NCBI GenBank assembly: GCA_027485855.1
Contig: JAIXQD010000001.1
Location: 611,616-675,615, forward strand
DNA length: 64,000 nt
Direction: 5' to 3'
DNA from: Rickettsiales bacterium
GTDB lineage: Bacteria; Pseudomonadota; Alphaproteobacteria; G027485855
The position numbers were made by a program, and so were the translations under genes. Positions 33,673 to 41,812 of the stretch are shown here, one piece after another. Numbering within the stretch: the stretch's first letter is position 1; each line of letters opens with the position of its first letter. Below the pieces are notes generated by a model. The model was not told where the DNA came from. It made no database searches and saw only the letters and a program-made list of their open reading frames with translations.

Positions 33673-35895
33673 ATGCTTTCCGTCATGAAAAATGTTAAAG
33701 CCCCGCCTAAAAATGCACGCAAAAACCCGCCTCAAAAATCTGTTGCCGTAAAAAGGCAAGTAGCTAAAAAACTGCCCGCTAAAAAACTGCCCGTAAAACC
33801 GCTGGTTATATTCGGCAACGGCATTGTTTCGCTCATTTGCCAATATTTTTTTGAAAAGCATCTCAAACGCACCGTTGCCGCGCACACGGTGGAGCAGCAA
33901 TGGCTGAATGGCGAGGATTATTACAACAAGCCCATTTATGCGCTCGACAAAATTAGCCAAAAAGCACGTCCCGCACAGCATGATTTTTTTATTGGTGTTG
34001 GCTACTCGTCCGAAAATAAATTACGCGCCAGCAAAGTCGCCACCATGAAAAAGCTGGGCTATAAGCCAGCCTCGCTCATTTCACCCACAGCGCGCATTCA
34101 CCCATCGGCAAAAATTGGCGAGCATTTTATGCTGCTCGAGCGCGGCACCATTGAAGCTGATTGCGTCATTGGCCATAACGTGATGATTCAAAGCGGCGTG
34201 ACCATCGGCAAGGGCACCATCATTGGCGACAACGCCTATATTGGCGATAATGTCAGCATTGGTGCCAACAGCAAAATTGGTGCCAACAGCACGCTGGTGC
34301 GCAATATAACCCTGCCGGCTAAAAGCAAAATCAGCGCCAAAAGTACGCATTGGCCAGAAAAAGAGGCGCGGGAATTACCAGCACACCCCGTGCAAAAACT
34401 CCTCGCCGAATATATTGCCCTCAAAAATGAGGGCACGGTCAAAAAATATCAGGCCTATATCAATTCTTATAAAACACTGATGCCGACCCTCCCCTTATGG
34501 TTAGCCTGCAACCTATACCAAACCATCTGGGCCTTAACGCGCAGCTCGCTGTTGAACAAACAATCTTATATTTATGAAGGCCTGTTTGCCGAAATGCGCG
34601 GCATAAAATCTGCTTTGGGGCAGCGTATCCAAGCGGCCGCCAAAAAATCACTGCCGCAAAAAGATAAAGCAAAAGCCAAAACAGTACCCGACAACCCAGA
34701 GCGCGTTTTATTTTATTTACCCTACGCCTGGCAGGGACAATCGATTATTGGCGACATTGCGCAAAAATTTAAAATTATCAAAGCCAGCAATCCAAAATGC
34801 AAATTTATGCTCATTGTCGGCGATGATTTTTGCCCCTCAAGCGAAAGTGTGATTGAGCATATCGCCGAATTATGGCGGCAGCAATTTGATGTGTTGTCAG
34901 CAATGCCGCCACAATTGCCCGCCTCGAATGCTTTTGCCGATAGCAATAAAATTGAGTTCACCAAGCTGGGACTTGATGTACAATATGTCGTTACCGACAA
35001 AGCCATTTCCTATGAGCGACGCATCATTGAAATGCAGCGCTGTGTTGACAAATTTAAGCCTGATATTGTGATGACCTTCTCTATAGAAAGCATATTAGAC
35101 CAGCTTTTTGTGGGCCACTACCCCATGATGCGCTTTGGCCTTGGCGAACTTATTCCTATTTTCTCCAGCGATGGCGATTTGTTGATAACACCTTTTATCG
35201 TCAACGAGCTAAAGCCGCTGTTGAAATATCACGGCCTGAGTAACGATGCGGCCAATTATCGCCATGTGCATTTTCCGCTTAATCTTGTTGATTTTCGCGC
35301 TAAACGACGCAGCAATTACGGCTTTGCGCCCGATAAGTTTATTCTGTTGTCGGTTAGTCGCCACTTTGATGTTGGTGTTTATGCCGATGTCGTAAAAGAA
35401 GTGCGCCAATTTCTAGATAAAACGCCTGATGCCGTTTGGTATCTGGTGGGGCATCATGACGGCGCAACGCCCGAATTACTCAACCACAAACAAATCCATC
35501 TTTTGCCGCCCAGCAATGATGTTGATGGCATGCTGGGCGTGGCCGATACTTACATTGTTTGCACACCGGGTGGCGGCTTTACCGTTGCAACCGCCCTCAG
35601 CATTGGCTTGCCCGTATTGGCAAATTACGATCGCCCAACCCCCTATGCCAATGACAAAGCCAAGCTGGCCACAGATATCGGCACCATTATTGGTAAGAAA
35701 TTAGCCCTGCAAAATAGCGCCAATTTCAAAACCGAGCTTAACAAACTATATAATGATGCGCATTATCGCCGCCAACGGGGCCGCGATATGCAGCTCAGGC
35801 TTCAAGATGTCGATAAAGAACGGCAGGATATTGTGGGGCAACAACTGGCCTCAATGAAAGACGCCGTGAAAAATTTTAAACGCCGCTATGGCTAA
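33673..35895 (+). CDS. NeuD-like acyltransferase fused to a glycosyltransferase
   Basis: The 740-residue protein has four parts. A Lys/Pro-rich basic tail (about 1-45; KKLPAKKLPVKPL) comes first. A NeuD-like domain follows (about 45-235) with hexapeptide repeats such as HNVMIQSGVTIGKGTIIGDN and IGANSKIGANSTLV. A helical linker spans about 240-340. A GT-B-like glycosyltransferase (about 345-740) shows RVLFYLPYAWQGQSIIGDI, FILLSVSRHFDVGVYADVV and CTPGGGFTVATALSIGLPVL. The first domain resembles the free acyltransferase at 32110. Fusing acylation with transfer suggests the modified sugar is passed directly to an acceptor. I chose the ATG at 33673, after the previous stop, rather than an overlapping TTG. 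Stops overlap the next gene by 8 bases. Confidence 0.75.
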   Translation: MLSVMKNVKAPPKNARKNPPQKSVAVKRQVAKKLPAKKLPVKPLVIFGNGIVSLICQYFFEKHLKRTVAAHTVEQQWLNGEDYYNKPIYALDKISQKARPAQHDFFIGVGYSSENKLRASKVATMKKLGYKPASLISPTARIHPSAKIGEHFMLLERGTIEADCVIGHNVMIQSGVTIGKGTIIGDNAYIGDNVSIGANSKIGANSTLVRNITLPAKSKISAKSTHWPEKEARELPAHPVQKLLAEYIALKNEGTVKKYQAYINSYKTLMPTLPLWLACNLYQTIWALTRSSLLNKQSYIYEGLFAEMRGIKSALGQRIQAAAKKSLPQKDKAKAKTVPDNPERVLFYLPYAWQGQSIIGDIAQKFKIIKASNPKCKFMLIVGDDFCPSSESVIEHIAELWRQQFDVLSAMPPQLPASNAFADSNKIEFTKLGLDVQYVVTDKAISYERRIIEMQRCVDKFKPDIVMTFSIESILDQLFVGHYPMMRFGLGELIPIFSSDGDLLITPFIVNELKPLLKYHGLSNDAANYRHVHFPLNLVDFRAKRRSNYGFAPDKFILLSVSRHFDVGVYADVVKEVRQFLDKTPDAVWYLVGHHDGATPELLNHKQIHLLPPSNDVDGMLGVADTYIVCTPGGGFTVATALSIGLPVLANYDRPTPYANDKAKLATDIGTIIGKKLALQNSANFKTELNKLYNDAHYRRQRGRDMQLRLQDVDKERQDIVGQQLASMKDAVKNFKRRYG

Positions 35896-37420
35896 CACAG
35901 CAAGCCTCATAGCCTCACTCAAAAAACTTATTGCCGATTACCGGCCTCGTGCCGCCGAAGATGTGGCAGCAGCACAATTGCAGCAGATGCTAAACCAGCT
36001 TAAACACTGGCGTGAACAGGCACAGGATTCACACTGGCAAGAGCTGAGCCAAGCTGCGGCAGAAAACCCTTTATTAGCGCCGCTGCTTTATGGCCTGGCC
36101 CTAGATGGCACCAAACAAAAAAACTATTGGTCACTGTTACTAAAGTGCTTGCCGCCATTACCTCTGGCCGAAGAACATAGCCTTTGGTTAAGTTTAGAAT
36201 ATCTGGCGCTAAGCAATTCTGGCATATGCAACACAGCTGACTATGTGCTTGACTGGCGACGCGATTTACAAACGCGCTACAACGACATTGCTAAAAACGC
36301 ATTGGCGCAAATGCCAGCGCCACCGCAAAAAAGCGCGCACAAAACTATTTTGCTGCTGCTGCGTTTGTGGCGCAACCCAAAACATTATGCCCCCGCGGCC
36401 GAAGCCTTGCTTTACGCGACCGAACTACGCCGCCAAGGCTATGAGGTGGTGTTGGTCAATTGCAACCTTCTGGCGCAGAATATGCCGGTGCCGTTTTGGC
36501 CACCCAGTCGATTTGCGCCACTGCCCGATGCCGCAAGCGAGACTATCGATTATAACGGCCAGCATTTTCGTTTGTTGCATCGGCTAGGTGGGCCACTGCA
36601 CGATGATGCCGCTTTTGTGCAGCAGCTTAAAACCATGGGTGCCAGCGCCGCACTGAGCTTGGGCGATGGTAACATTTACGCCGATTGGCTGTCACAAAGC
36701 TGGCCCGTTTTGGTTTTGCCTTATAGTATTTATCCGGCCATTCAATATAAAGCGGCCATTGCCGCGCACCGGCCCAGCAGCATCGGTTTTGAAAATTATG
36801 TTGATGCGTTTCTGCCAACAGCGCCCGCCATCTGGCTAGAGCCCAATGCGCGCACAACGCCCGCAAACGCAGCCATAACGCGGCAGCAAATAAACTTGCC
36901 TCCCCATGCGCCGATTATTGCCATTGTTGGGGCAAGGCTGCATTCTGAACTTTCCACAAATTTTTTGGCGATGCTTGAGCAGCTCGCTTTAGCCATGCCA
37001 CAGCTTCGCTTTTTGTTTATTGGCCGTTTTGAACATGCCGCACAAATTTTGCAGCCCTACCCTGCTTTGACACATTGCGCAAAAGTTCAAGCCGCGCCAG
37101 AGCCACTGGCCAATATTTGGGCTATCGTCGATTTATACCTCAACCCACCCCGCGCGGGCGGGGGCTTTAGTATTGCCAGTGCGTTATCGGCCGGGGTGCC
37201 TTGCCTTAGCTTAGTGCAAGGCGATGGCAGCGCCATTATTGATGCACAGAGCCGTTGCACAAGCCTTGCCGATATGCAGCAAAAAGCGCTGAGCCTGCTG
37301 CAAAATAAAACCAGCCATCAGCAAGCTTGTCTGGCAGCGCAAGCACGCGCAGCCGCACTGGCAAATTATCAGCCCAACTGCCTAAAAGTTTGCACCTATT
37401 TAGAGGAGCACGCCAAATGA
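35888..37420 (+). CDS. Glycosyltransferase-like protein
   Basis: The 510-residue product has a helical N-terminal region (residues 1-140) followed by a GT-B-type fold. It has TILLLLRLWRNPKHYAPA, YPAIQYKAAIAAHRPSS, PIIAIVGARLHSELSTNF and the donor-site-like LNPPRAGGGFSIASALSAG. The last motif parallels PGGGFTVATALSIG in the preceding fusion protein, so the C-terminal domains are homologous. No signal or membrane segment is present. It may elongate or cap the same glycan. It overlaps the fusion gene by 8 bases and the next gene by 4. Confidence 0.72.
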   Translation: MANTASLIASLKKLIADYRPRAAEDVAAAQLQQMLNQLKHWREQAQDSHWQELSQAAAENPLLAPLLYGLALDGTKQKNYWSLLLKCLPPLPLAEEHSLWLSLEYLALSNSGICNTADYVLDWRRDLQTRYNDIAKNALAQMPAPPQKSAHKTILLLLRLWRNPKHYAPAAEALLYATELRRQGYEVVLVNCNLLAQNMPVPFWPPSRFAPLPDAASETIDYNGQHFRLLHRLGGPLHDDAAFVQQLKTMGASAALSLGDGNIYADWLSQSWPVLVLPYSIYPAIQYKAAIAAHRPSSIGFENYVDAFLPTAPAIWLEPNARTTPANAAITRQQINLPPHAPIIAIVGARLHSELSTNFLAMLEQLALAMPQLRFLFIGRFEHAAQILQPYPALTHCAKVQAAPEPLANIWAIVDLYLNPPRAGGGFSIASALSAGVPCLSLVQGDGSAIIDAQSRCTSLADMQQKALSLLQNKTSHQQACLAAQARAAALANYQPNCLKVCTYLEEHAK

Positions 37421-38595
37421 CAAAGCCACTGGTCATTGCTTTTGTGGGGCAAAATGCCAATCAAATTCTTTATTCTGCCAGCGATGGGTTTAACTCATGC
37501 TTGCAGCGTCATGGCCTACAAACAGCCATTATTGATATCAGCAACAAAAACCCTGAAAGCCTCAAAATATTACAGCAATTGCTGGGCCAACACCAATTGC
37601 TGTTTGCCTATGGTTTTGCTGGCATTGGCGCGGGCCTAATGAGTGGCACTGAAAATTTTTGGCATAAAAACAAACTGCCATTTTTATCTTTGTTGTTTGA
37701 CCACCCGTTTTACAAGGTCGATAACCATGATCTGCACAGCAGCATGGTCGCCAACTGCTATTTTTGCCAAGATTTTTTGGAAGTGCAGCAAAAATATGTG
37801 CAAAGCAGCCAGCCTAGTTTTTTGCAGCGCTTAGGTATTTATCCCCATCGGCATATCGATATGTTGCCATTGACCCAGCGCAACCCACGGCCAGTCTTTT
37901 TAAAAAGCGGTGGCGCGCCACAACAAATCTTACAAACCATTCAGCAATTGCCCCGCCCGCTGCCCGATTTATGCCACGAGATTATCCGTGTCGCCCAGCA
38001 AGATGCCGATTTGCCGCTGGCCGATGCCGTGGCAGCCGCCTTTAGCCTGTTTAATATGAGCTGGCAGCAACAGCGCCAAGCTTTTATTGCCTGCACCCGC
38101 CTCATTGACGAATATGTGCGTGTCTGGCGTGCCAACGAAATGGTGGAGTTTTTAAAAACGCAAGATGCTATCATTATTGGCAGCGGCTGGGAGCATATCG
38201 ATAAAGTGGGCGCCAAGGCCCGTTTTATGCCGGCCATTAACGGCTATGAGGCGCAAAAACTTTACGGCACCTACCAAACAATTATTAACACCAACCCGGT
38301 TTTTCGGCATGGCTATCATGAGCGGGTTTTTACGGCATTGCATTGTGGCGCCGTGGCCATCAGTGACCGCAATATGTTTAGCGATGAGCATTTTGCTACC
38401 CTACCCAGCTTTATGAGTTTTGATTGGGCCGATAGCAACTGGCGCGAAAAAGTAATGGATAATATTAAGCAAGTGCAGCAAAACCCGCCCGACACCTTAA
38501 CGGCCGAGCACGCCATGCCACAGATTTTCTCACTGACGGCACAGCTGCAGCAAATGATGGGCATTGCGCAAAAGTTAATACAAAACAGGGCCTAA
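37417..38595 (+). CDS. CgeB-like glycosyltransferase family protein
   Basis: The 392-residue protein reads PLVIAFVGQNANQILYSAS and later contains GTYQTIINTNPVFRHGYHER and VFTALHCGAVAISDRNMFSDE, a block typical of CgeB/GT1-like proteins where the HER motif starts the donor site. N-terminal residues FLSLLFDHPFYKVDNHDLHS fit the same fold. It starts inside the stop of the preceding gene (ATGA). It completes the eleven-gene glycan cluster and is followed after 76 bases by tRNA-Ser. Confidence 0.72.
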   Translation: MTKPLVIAFVGQNANQILYSASDGFNSCLQRHGLQTAIIDISNKNPESLKILQQLLGQHQLLFAYGFAGIGAGLMSGTENFWHKNKLPFLSLLFDHPFYKVDNHDLHSSMVANCYFCQDFLEVQQKYVQSSQPSFLQRLGIYPHRHIDMLPLTQRNPRPVFLKSGGAPQQILQTIQQLPRPLPDLCHEIIRVAQQDADLPLADAVAAAFSLFNMSWQQQRQAFIACTRLIDEYVRVWRANEMVEFLKTQDAIIIGSGWEHIDKVGAKARFMPAINGYEAQKLYGTYQTIINTNPVFRHGYHERVFTALHCGAVAISDRNMFSDEHFATLPSFMSFDWADSNWREKVMDNIKQVQQNPPDTLTAEHAMPQIFSLTAQLQQMMGIAQKLIQNRA

Positions 38596-38671
38596 TATCA
38601 GTAAGCCCACGTTTAATAATGGAATTTTTTAGCTGGCATTCAACCGCTACTATCATTATCTTGTGCCCTAC

Positions 38672-38763
<92 letters not shown>

Positions 38764-38893
38764 AGCAAAAATCATAATGCTCTATAAAGGTGTAAAAGCA
38801 CTTGCGCTTGCTCTTGCCCATAAGACTGCCTATACAGTTTGACACAAGCTTTTATAACCAAGTTTTTCTCACCGCAGCAAAGTTTGAGGGTAT

Positions 38894-40705
38894 ATGTCTG
38901 GCAGCCTGCTTCTTGATGTCTTTATTTTTCTCACTGCGGCCTGCATTGTTGTGCCGCTCAGCCAGCGCTTTAAGCTTGGGGCGGTGTTGGGCTTTTTAGC
39001 CGCGGGCATCATTATTGGGCCTTGGGGGCTTGGCCTGATTACCGAAACAGAAAAGGTCATGCATTTTGCCGAGTTTGGCGTGGTGATGATGCTGTTTGTG
39101 ATTGGCCTTGAGCTAGAGCCTGCAGTGTTGTGGCGCTTGCGCAAAACCATTATGGGCCTGGGCGGCTTGCAAGTATCAATCACCACTGCTTTGCTGACCA
39201 GCATTGGCCTGTCGCTGGGGTTTAGCTGGCAAAGCAGTCTTGCCGCCAGCATGGCACTGGCTTTATCGTCTACGGCACTTGTGCTGCAAATGCTGAACGA
39301 AAAAAACCTGATGCACACGGCCGTGGGCGAGACCTCTTTTTCGGTGCTGTTATTTCAAGATATTGCCGTTATACCTATATTGGTCATTATGCCGCTCTTG
39401 GCCATCAATGCCGCCGATAGCACACATATGCAAAGCAACCTCATTGCCGAGCTGCCTGGTTGGTTGCAGGCGGTTATTGTGTCTGGTGTTATTGGCTTGA
39501 TGGTTTTTGGTGGCCGTTATATCTCGCGGCACTTATTCAGAGCCATGGCCAAAACCAAATTGCGCGAAATTTTTACTGCCATGTCTTTGGCGCTGATTGT
39601 TGGCATTACGCTGTTAATGCAGTCGGTGGGCGTGTCGCCCGCCTTGGGCGCTTTTGTGGCGGGTGTGGTTTTGGCTAATTCAGAATATCGCCACACATTA
39701 GAAACTGATATTGAGCCCTTTAAAGCCTTGCTGCTGGGGCTGTTTTTTATCTCGGTCGGCATGGGTATAGATTTTGGCCTGCTGCAAAATATGCCGTGGC
39801 TTATTATTGCCTCGGTTGTAACGCTGATGGCCGTAAAGGCTTTGGTGCTATGGAGCTTGGGCCGCTTTTTTGGTTTGCTGCCCATGCATAATATTGGCTA
39901 TGCGCTGGCTTTATCGCAAGGCGGCGAATTTGCTTTTGTGCTGTTTCAATTTGCGGGGGGCCTCGCCATTTTATCGCCCGAACAAACAAAGTTTTTAACG
40001 CTGACTGTGGCGCTCTCCATCGCTATGACGCCGCTGGTGATGTTGTGGTATGGCCGCTTTATTGTGCCTCGGTTTTTAAGCACCTTGCCCGAGCGCAGCT
40101 TTGATACAGATATTGAACATAGCCCCATTATTTTGGCGGGGTTTGGGCGCTTTGGTCAGGTGGTGGGCCGCTTCTTAATGGGGCAAGGCCTAAAAGTAAC
40201 CGTGCTAGAAAAAGACCCCGACCAAATCGAGCTGCTGCGCAAATTTGGCTATAAAGGCTATTTTGGTGATGCCACCAGACTAGAAGTTTTAAAAACTGCC
40301 GGCATTGATAAAGCCAAGCTATTAATCGTCGCGGTTGATGATGCCGATACTTCGCTCGATATTGTGCGCACCGTAAAAGAAGAGCTGCCCAAGCTGGCAA
40401 TTTTTGCCCGCGCGCGCAATCGCCAACATGCCCACGACCTAAACGCATTAGGCGTGACTTATTTTAAACGTGAGCTATTCGACTCATCGCTTGAAATGGC
40501 CAGAGAAATTATGATCTGGCTGGGCAAGCCCGAAAGCGAAATCAACAGCAAGGCCGCGCAGTTTCGTACGCATGATGAGATCACGCTTAAAGAATCATTT
40601 GCCTTCTATGAGGATGAGCCAGCGCTGCTTAATTTTGCCAAAACCCGCAGGGCTGAGCTAGAGCGCATTTTGCAAAATGATGGCAAGCCTAACCCAGTAA
40701 AATAA
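38894..40705 (+). CDS. CPA2-type cation:proton antiporter with TrkA-N domain (Kef-like)
   Basis: The 603-residue protein has 12-13 membrane helices, with VVMMLFVIGLELEPAVLWRL and SSTALVLQMLNEKNL typical of KefB/KefC/RosB antiporters. It also has FQDIAVIP and LGAFVAGVVLANSEYRHTLE. The C-terminal cytoplasmic part is a TrkA-N/RCK domain with the dinucleotide motif IILAGFGRFGQVVGRFL. Such proteins exchange K+ or Na+ for H+ and are gated by nucleotide or thiol ligands. A GAGGG site precedes the ATG at 38894. No KefF/KefG-type partner is adjacent. Confidence 0.9.
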   Translation: MSGSLLLDVFIFLTAACIVVPLSQRFKLGAVLGFLAAGIIIGPWGLGLITETEKVMHFAEFGVVMMLFVIGLELEPAVLWRLRKTIMGLGGLQVSITTALLTSIGLSLGFSWQSSLAASMALALSSTALVLQMLNEKNLMHTAVGETSFSVLLFQDIAVIPILVIMPLLAINAADSTHMQSNLIAELPGWLQAVIVSGVIGLMVFGGRYISRHLFRAMAKTKLREIFTAMSLALIVGITLLMQSVGVSPALGAFVAGVVLANSEYRHTLETDIEPFKALLLGLFFISVGMGIDFGLLQNMPWLIIASVVTLMAVKALVLWSLGRFFGLLPMHNIGYALALSQGGEFAFVLFQFAGGLAILSPEQTKFLTLTVALSIAMTPLVMLWYGRFIVPRFLSTLPERSFDTDIEHSPIILAGFGRFGQVVGRFLMGQGLKVTVLEKDPDQIELLRKFGYKGYFGDATRLEVLKTAGIDKAKLLIVAVDDADTSLDIVRTVKEELPKLAIFARARNRQHAHDLNALGVTYFKRELFDSSLEMAREIMIWLGKPESEINSKAAQFRTHDEITLKESFAFYEDEPALLNFAKTRRAELERILQNDGKPNPVK

Positions 40706-40737
40706 ACACTAGTAAAATAAACCCTGATTTGCTTGTT

Positions 40738-41082
40738 TTAATCTAGCTGCGGGCCATTCGAACCATTTTGGCAATTCTGGCGGCGTCTGTCGCTGCATAA
40801 GGTCGCAGCGTGGCACGGGCTTTGCGGCTGAGGGTCCTTGTTGTGAGCGGGGCTTGATGAGCGGCATATGCCAGCAACATTAAAGCCAGCCTTAGCCAAA
40901 TTATAATCGAAAGAGATTTGCTCTGCCGGCGACAAAAACGCCCGATAGCCATTTAATGCGCCCGTTGTGGCCAGCGCCACAGTTGATGGCAAGGCGCCGC
41001 CCATGAGCGTGGCACTAAAAAGGCACAGCGCAACACCAGCATTGGTGCTGGTTTTGCGGCGTGCGGCGGGTATTGTGGGCAT
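40738..41082 (-). CDS. Doubtful exported protein, possible frameshift
   Basis: The frame reads 114 residues with a leader-like start (GVALCLFSATLMGGALPSTVA). The middle (AFLSPAEQISFDYNLAKAGF) looks coding. The last 45 residues are Ser/Pro/Cys-rich and look like out-of-frame translation. At about 40880 two other minus-strand frames carry plausible tails: one ends RPYAATDAARIAKMVRMARS (stop 40743), and one from an ATG at 40867 gives a 52-residue product with PPELPKWFEWPAA (stop 40709). A sequencing or real frameshift may have split one gene, or two overlapping short genes exist. Confidence 0.35.
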   Translation of the reverse strand: MPTIPAARRKTSTNAGVALCLFSATLMGGALPSTVALATTGALNGYRAFLSPAEQISFDYNLAKAGFNVAGICRSSSPAHNKDPQPQSPCHAATLCSDRRRQNCQNGSNGPQLD

Positions 41083-41087
41083 ATCGC

Positions 41088-41462
41088 TTATAAAACTGGG
41101 CGCAACAGTGGCGAGCGTTGAATATATTGCTCACGTTGTGCTGCCAGTGTCTCAGCAGTGAGGCGGCCATTTTGCATGCTGCACCCGCCTTGAATAGCTT
41201 CGCGTTTATCGGCGGGCACCAGCACAAGCCCTTCATACCTTTGCCCCTGAGCATCGGTAAAAGACATATCGGGCTTTAGCCGCACCTTGCCGCAAGGGGT
41301 TAGCTTGTCGGGGAAGGCCATATAAATGATGTCAATCTTCGAGAGGATATAAACATCGGCCTCTTGTTCGCGCCCCGCTTCAGATAATGTGGTGACACCG
41401 ATAAATAAACGAATTTTGGGGGCGGCTTCTAGCTTCTCTTCAAATGTTTTAGCTATGCTCAT
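41088..41462 (-). CDS. Hypothetical protein, no family recognised
   Basis: The 124-residue product starts MSIAKTFEEKLEAAPKIRLF and is soluble. It has a beta-rich central part (ADVYILSKIDIIYMAFPDKL, PCGKVRLKPDMSFTDAQGQR) and a charged C-terminal helix. An alternative Met lies 4 codons earlier (41474). The doubtful ORF at 40738 begins 5 bases after its stop. No convincing ribosome-binding site is seen, so the call is moderate. Confidence 0.5.
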   Translation of the reverse strand: MSIAKTFEEKLEAAPKIRLFIGVTTLSEAGREQEADVYILSKIDIIYMAFPDKLTPCGKVRLKPDMSFTDAQGQRYEGLVLVPADKREAIQGGCSMQNGRLTAETLAAQREQYIQRSPLLRPVL

Positions 41463-41625
41463 AAGTAGCACCATTTTTGTCAGTGAACGCGAAAACTAAA
41501 TCCGAAAGGGCAGGTTATTACATATTGCCGAAATCATTGAAAGCACTAAAGGCGACTATCAGCTATGTTATTGATATTAAATAAGTTTTAGCTCTCTGCA
41601 ATACGCGAATCCGCTTCGCTGCCTA

Positions 41626-41741
41626 GCGCAGCTTCGCTAGCTTAATCCTGCGCAGCTTCGCTGGCTTAATCCTGCGCAGCTTCGCTAGCTTTAATTTGTG
41701 CAGCTTCGCTAGCTTTAATTTGCGCAGCTTCGCTGCGACGC
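41626..41741 (+). repeat. 24-bp tandem repeat upstream of the URC genes
   Basis: Units of the type GCGCAGCTTCGCTAGCTTAATCCT begin at 41626, 41650, 41674, 41698 and (truncated) 41722, so there are nearly five copies with small changes. The core AGCTTCGCT is nearly palindromic, and the last copy can form a GCGCAGC-TTC-GCTGCG hairpin. The 41463-41812 stretch otherwise holds no gene I can support and no recognisable riboswitch. Confidence 0.9.
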
Positions 41742-41812
41742 AACACAAAATATTCTTGGTCAAAGTCATAAAGATGATAGGCTAGCCGCCTCACCGATCA
41801 TCGAGCCGTCCC

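Noticed and set aside
41626..41741. Possible CRISPR array
   Set aside because: The 24-bp units are directly adjacent with no unique spacers, and no cas genes are present; it is a simple tandem repeat.
41463..41812. FMN riboswitch before the GTP cyclohydrolase II homologue
   Set aside because: No RFN-type conserved helices were seen, and the neighbours indicate uracil catabolism rather than riboflavin synthesis.
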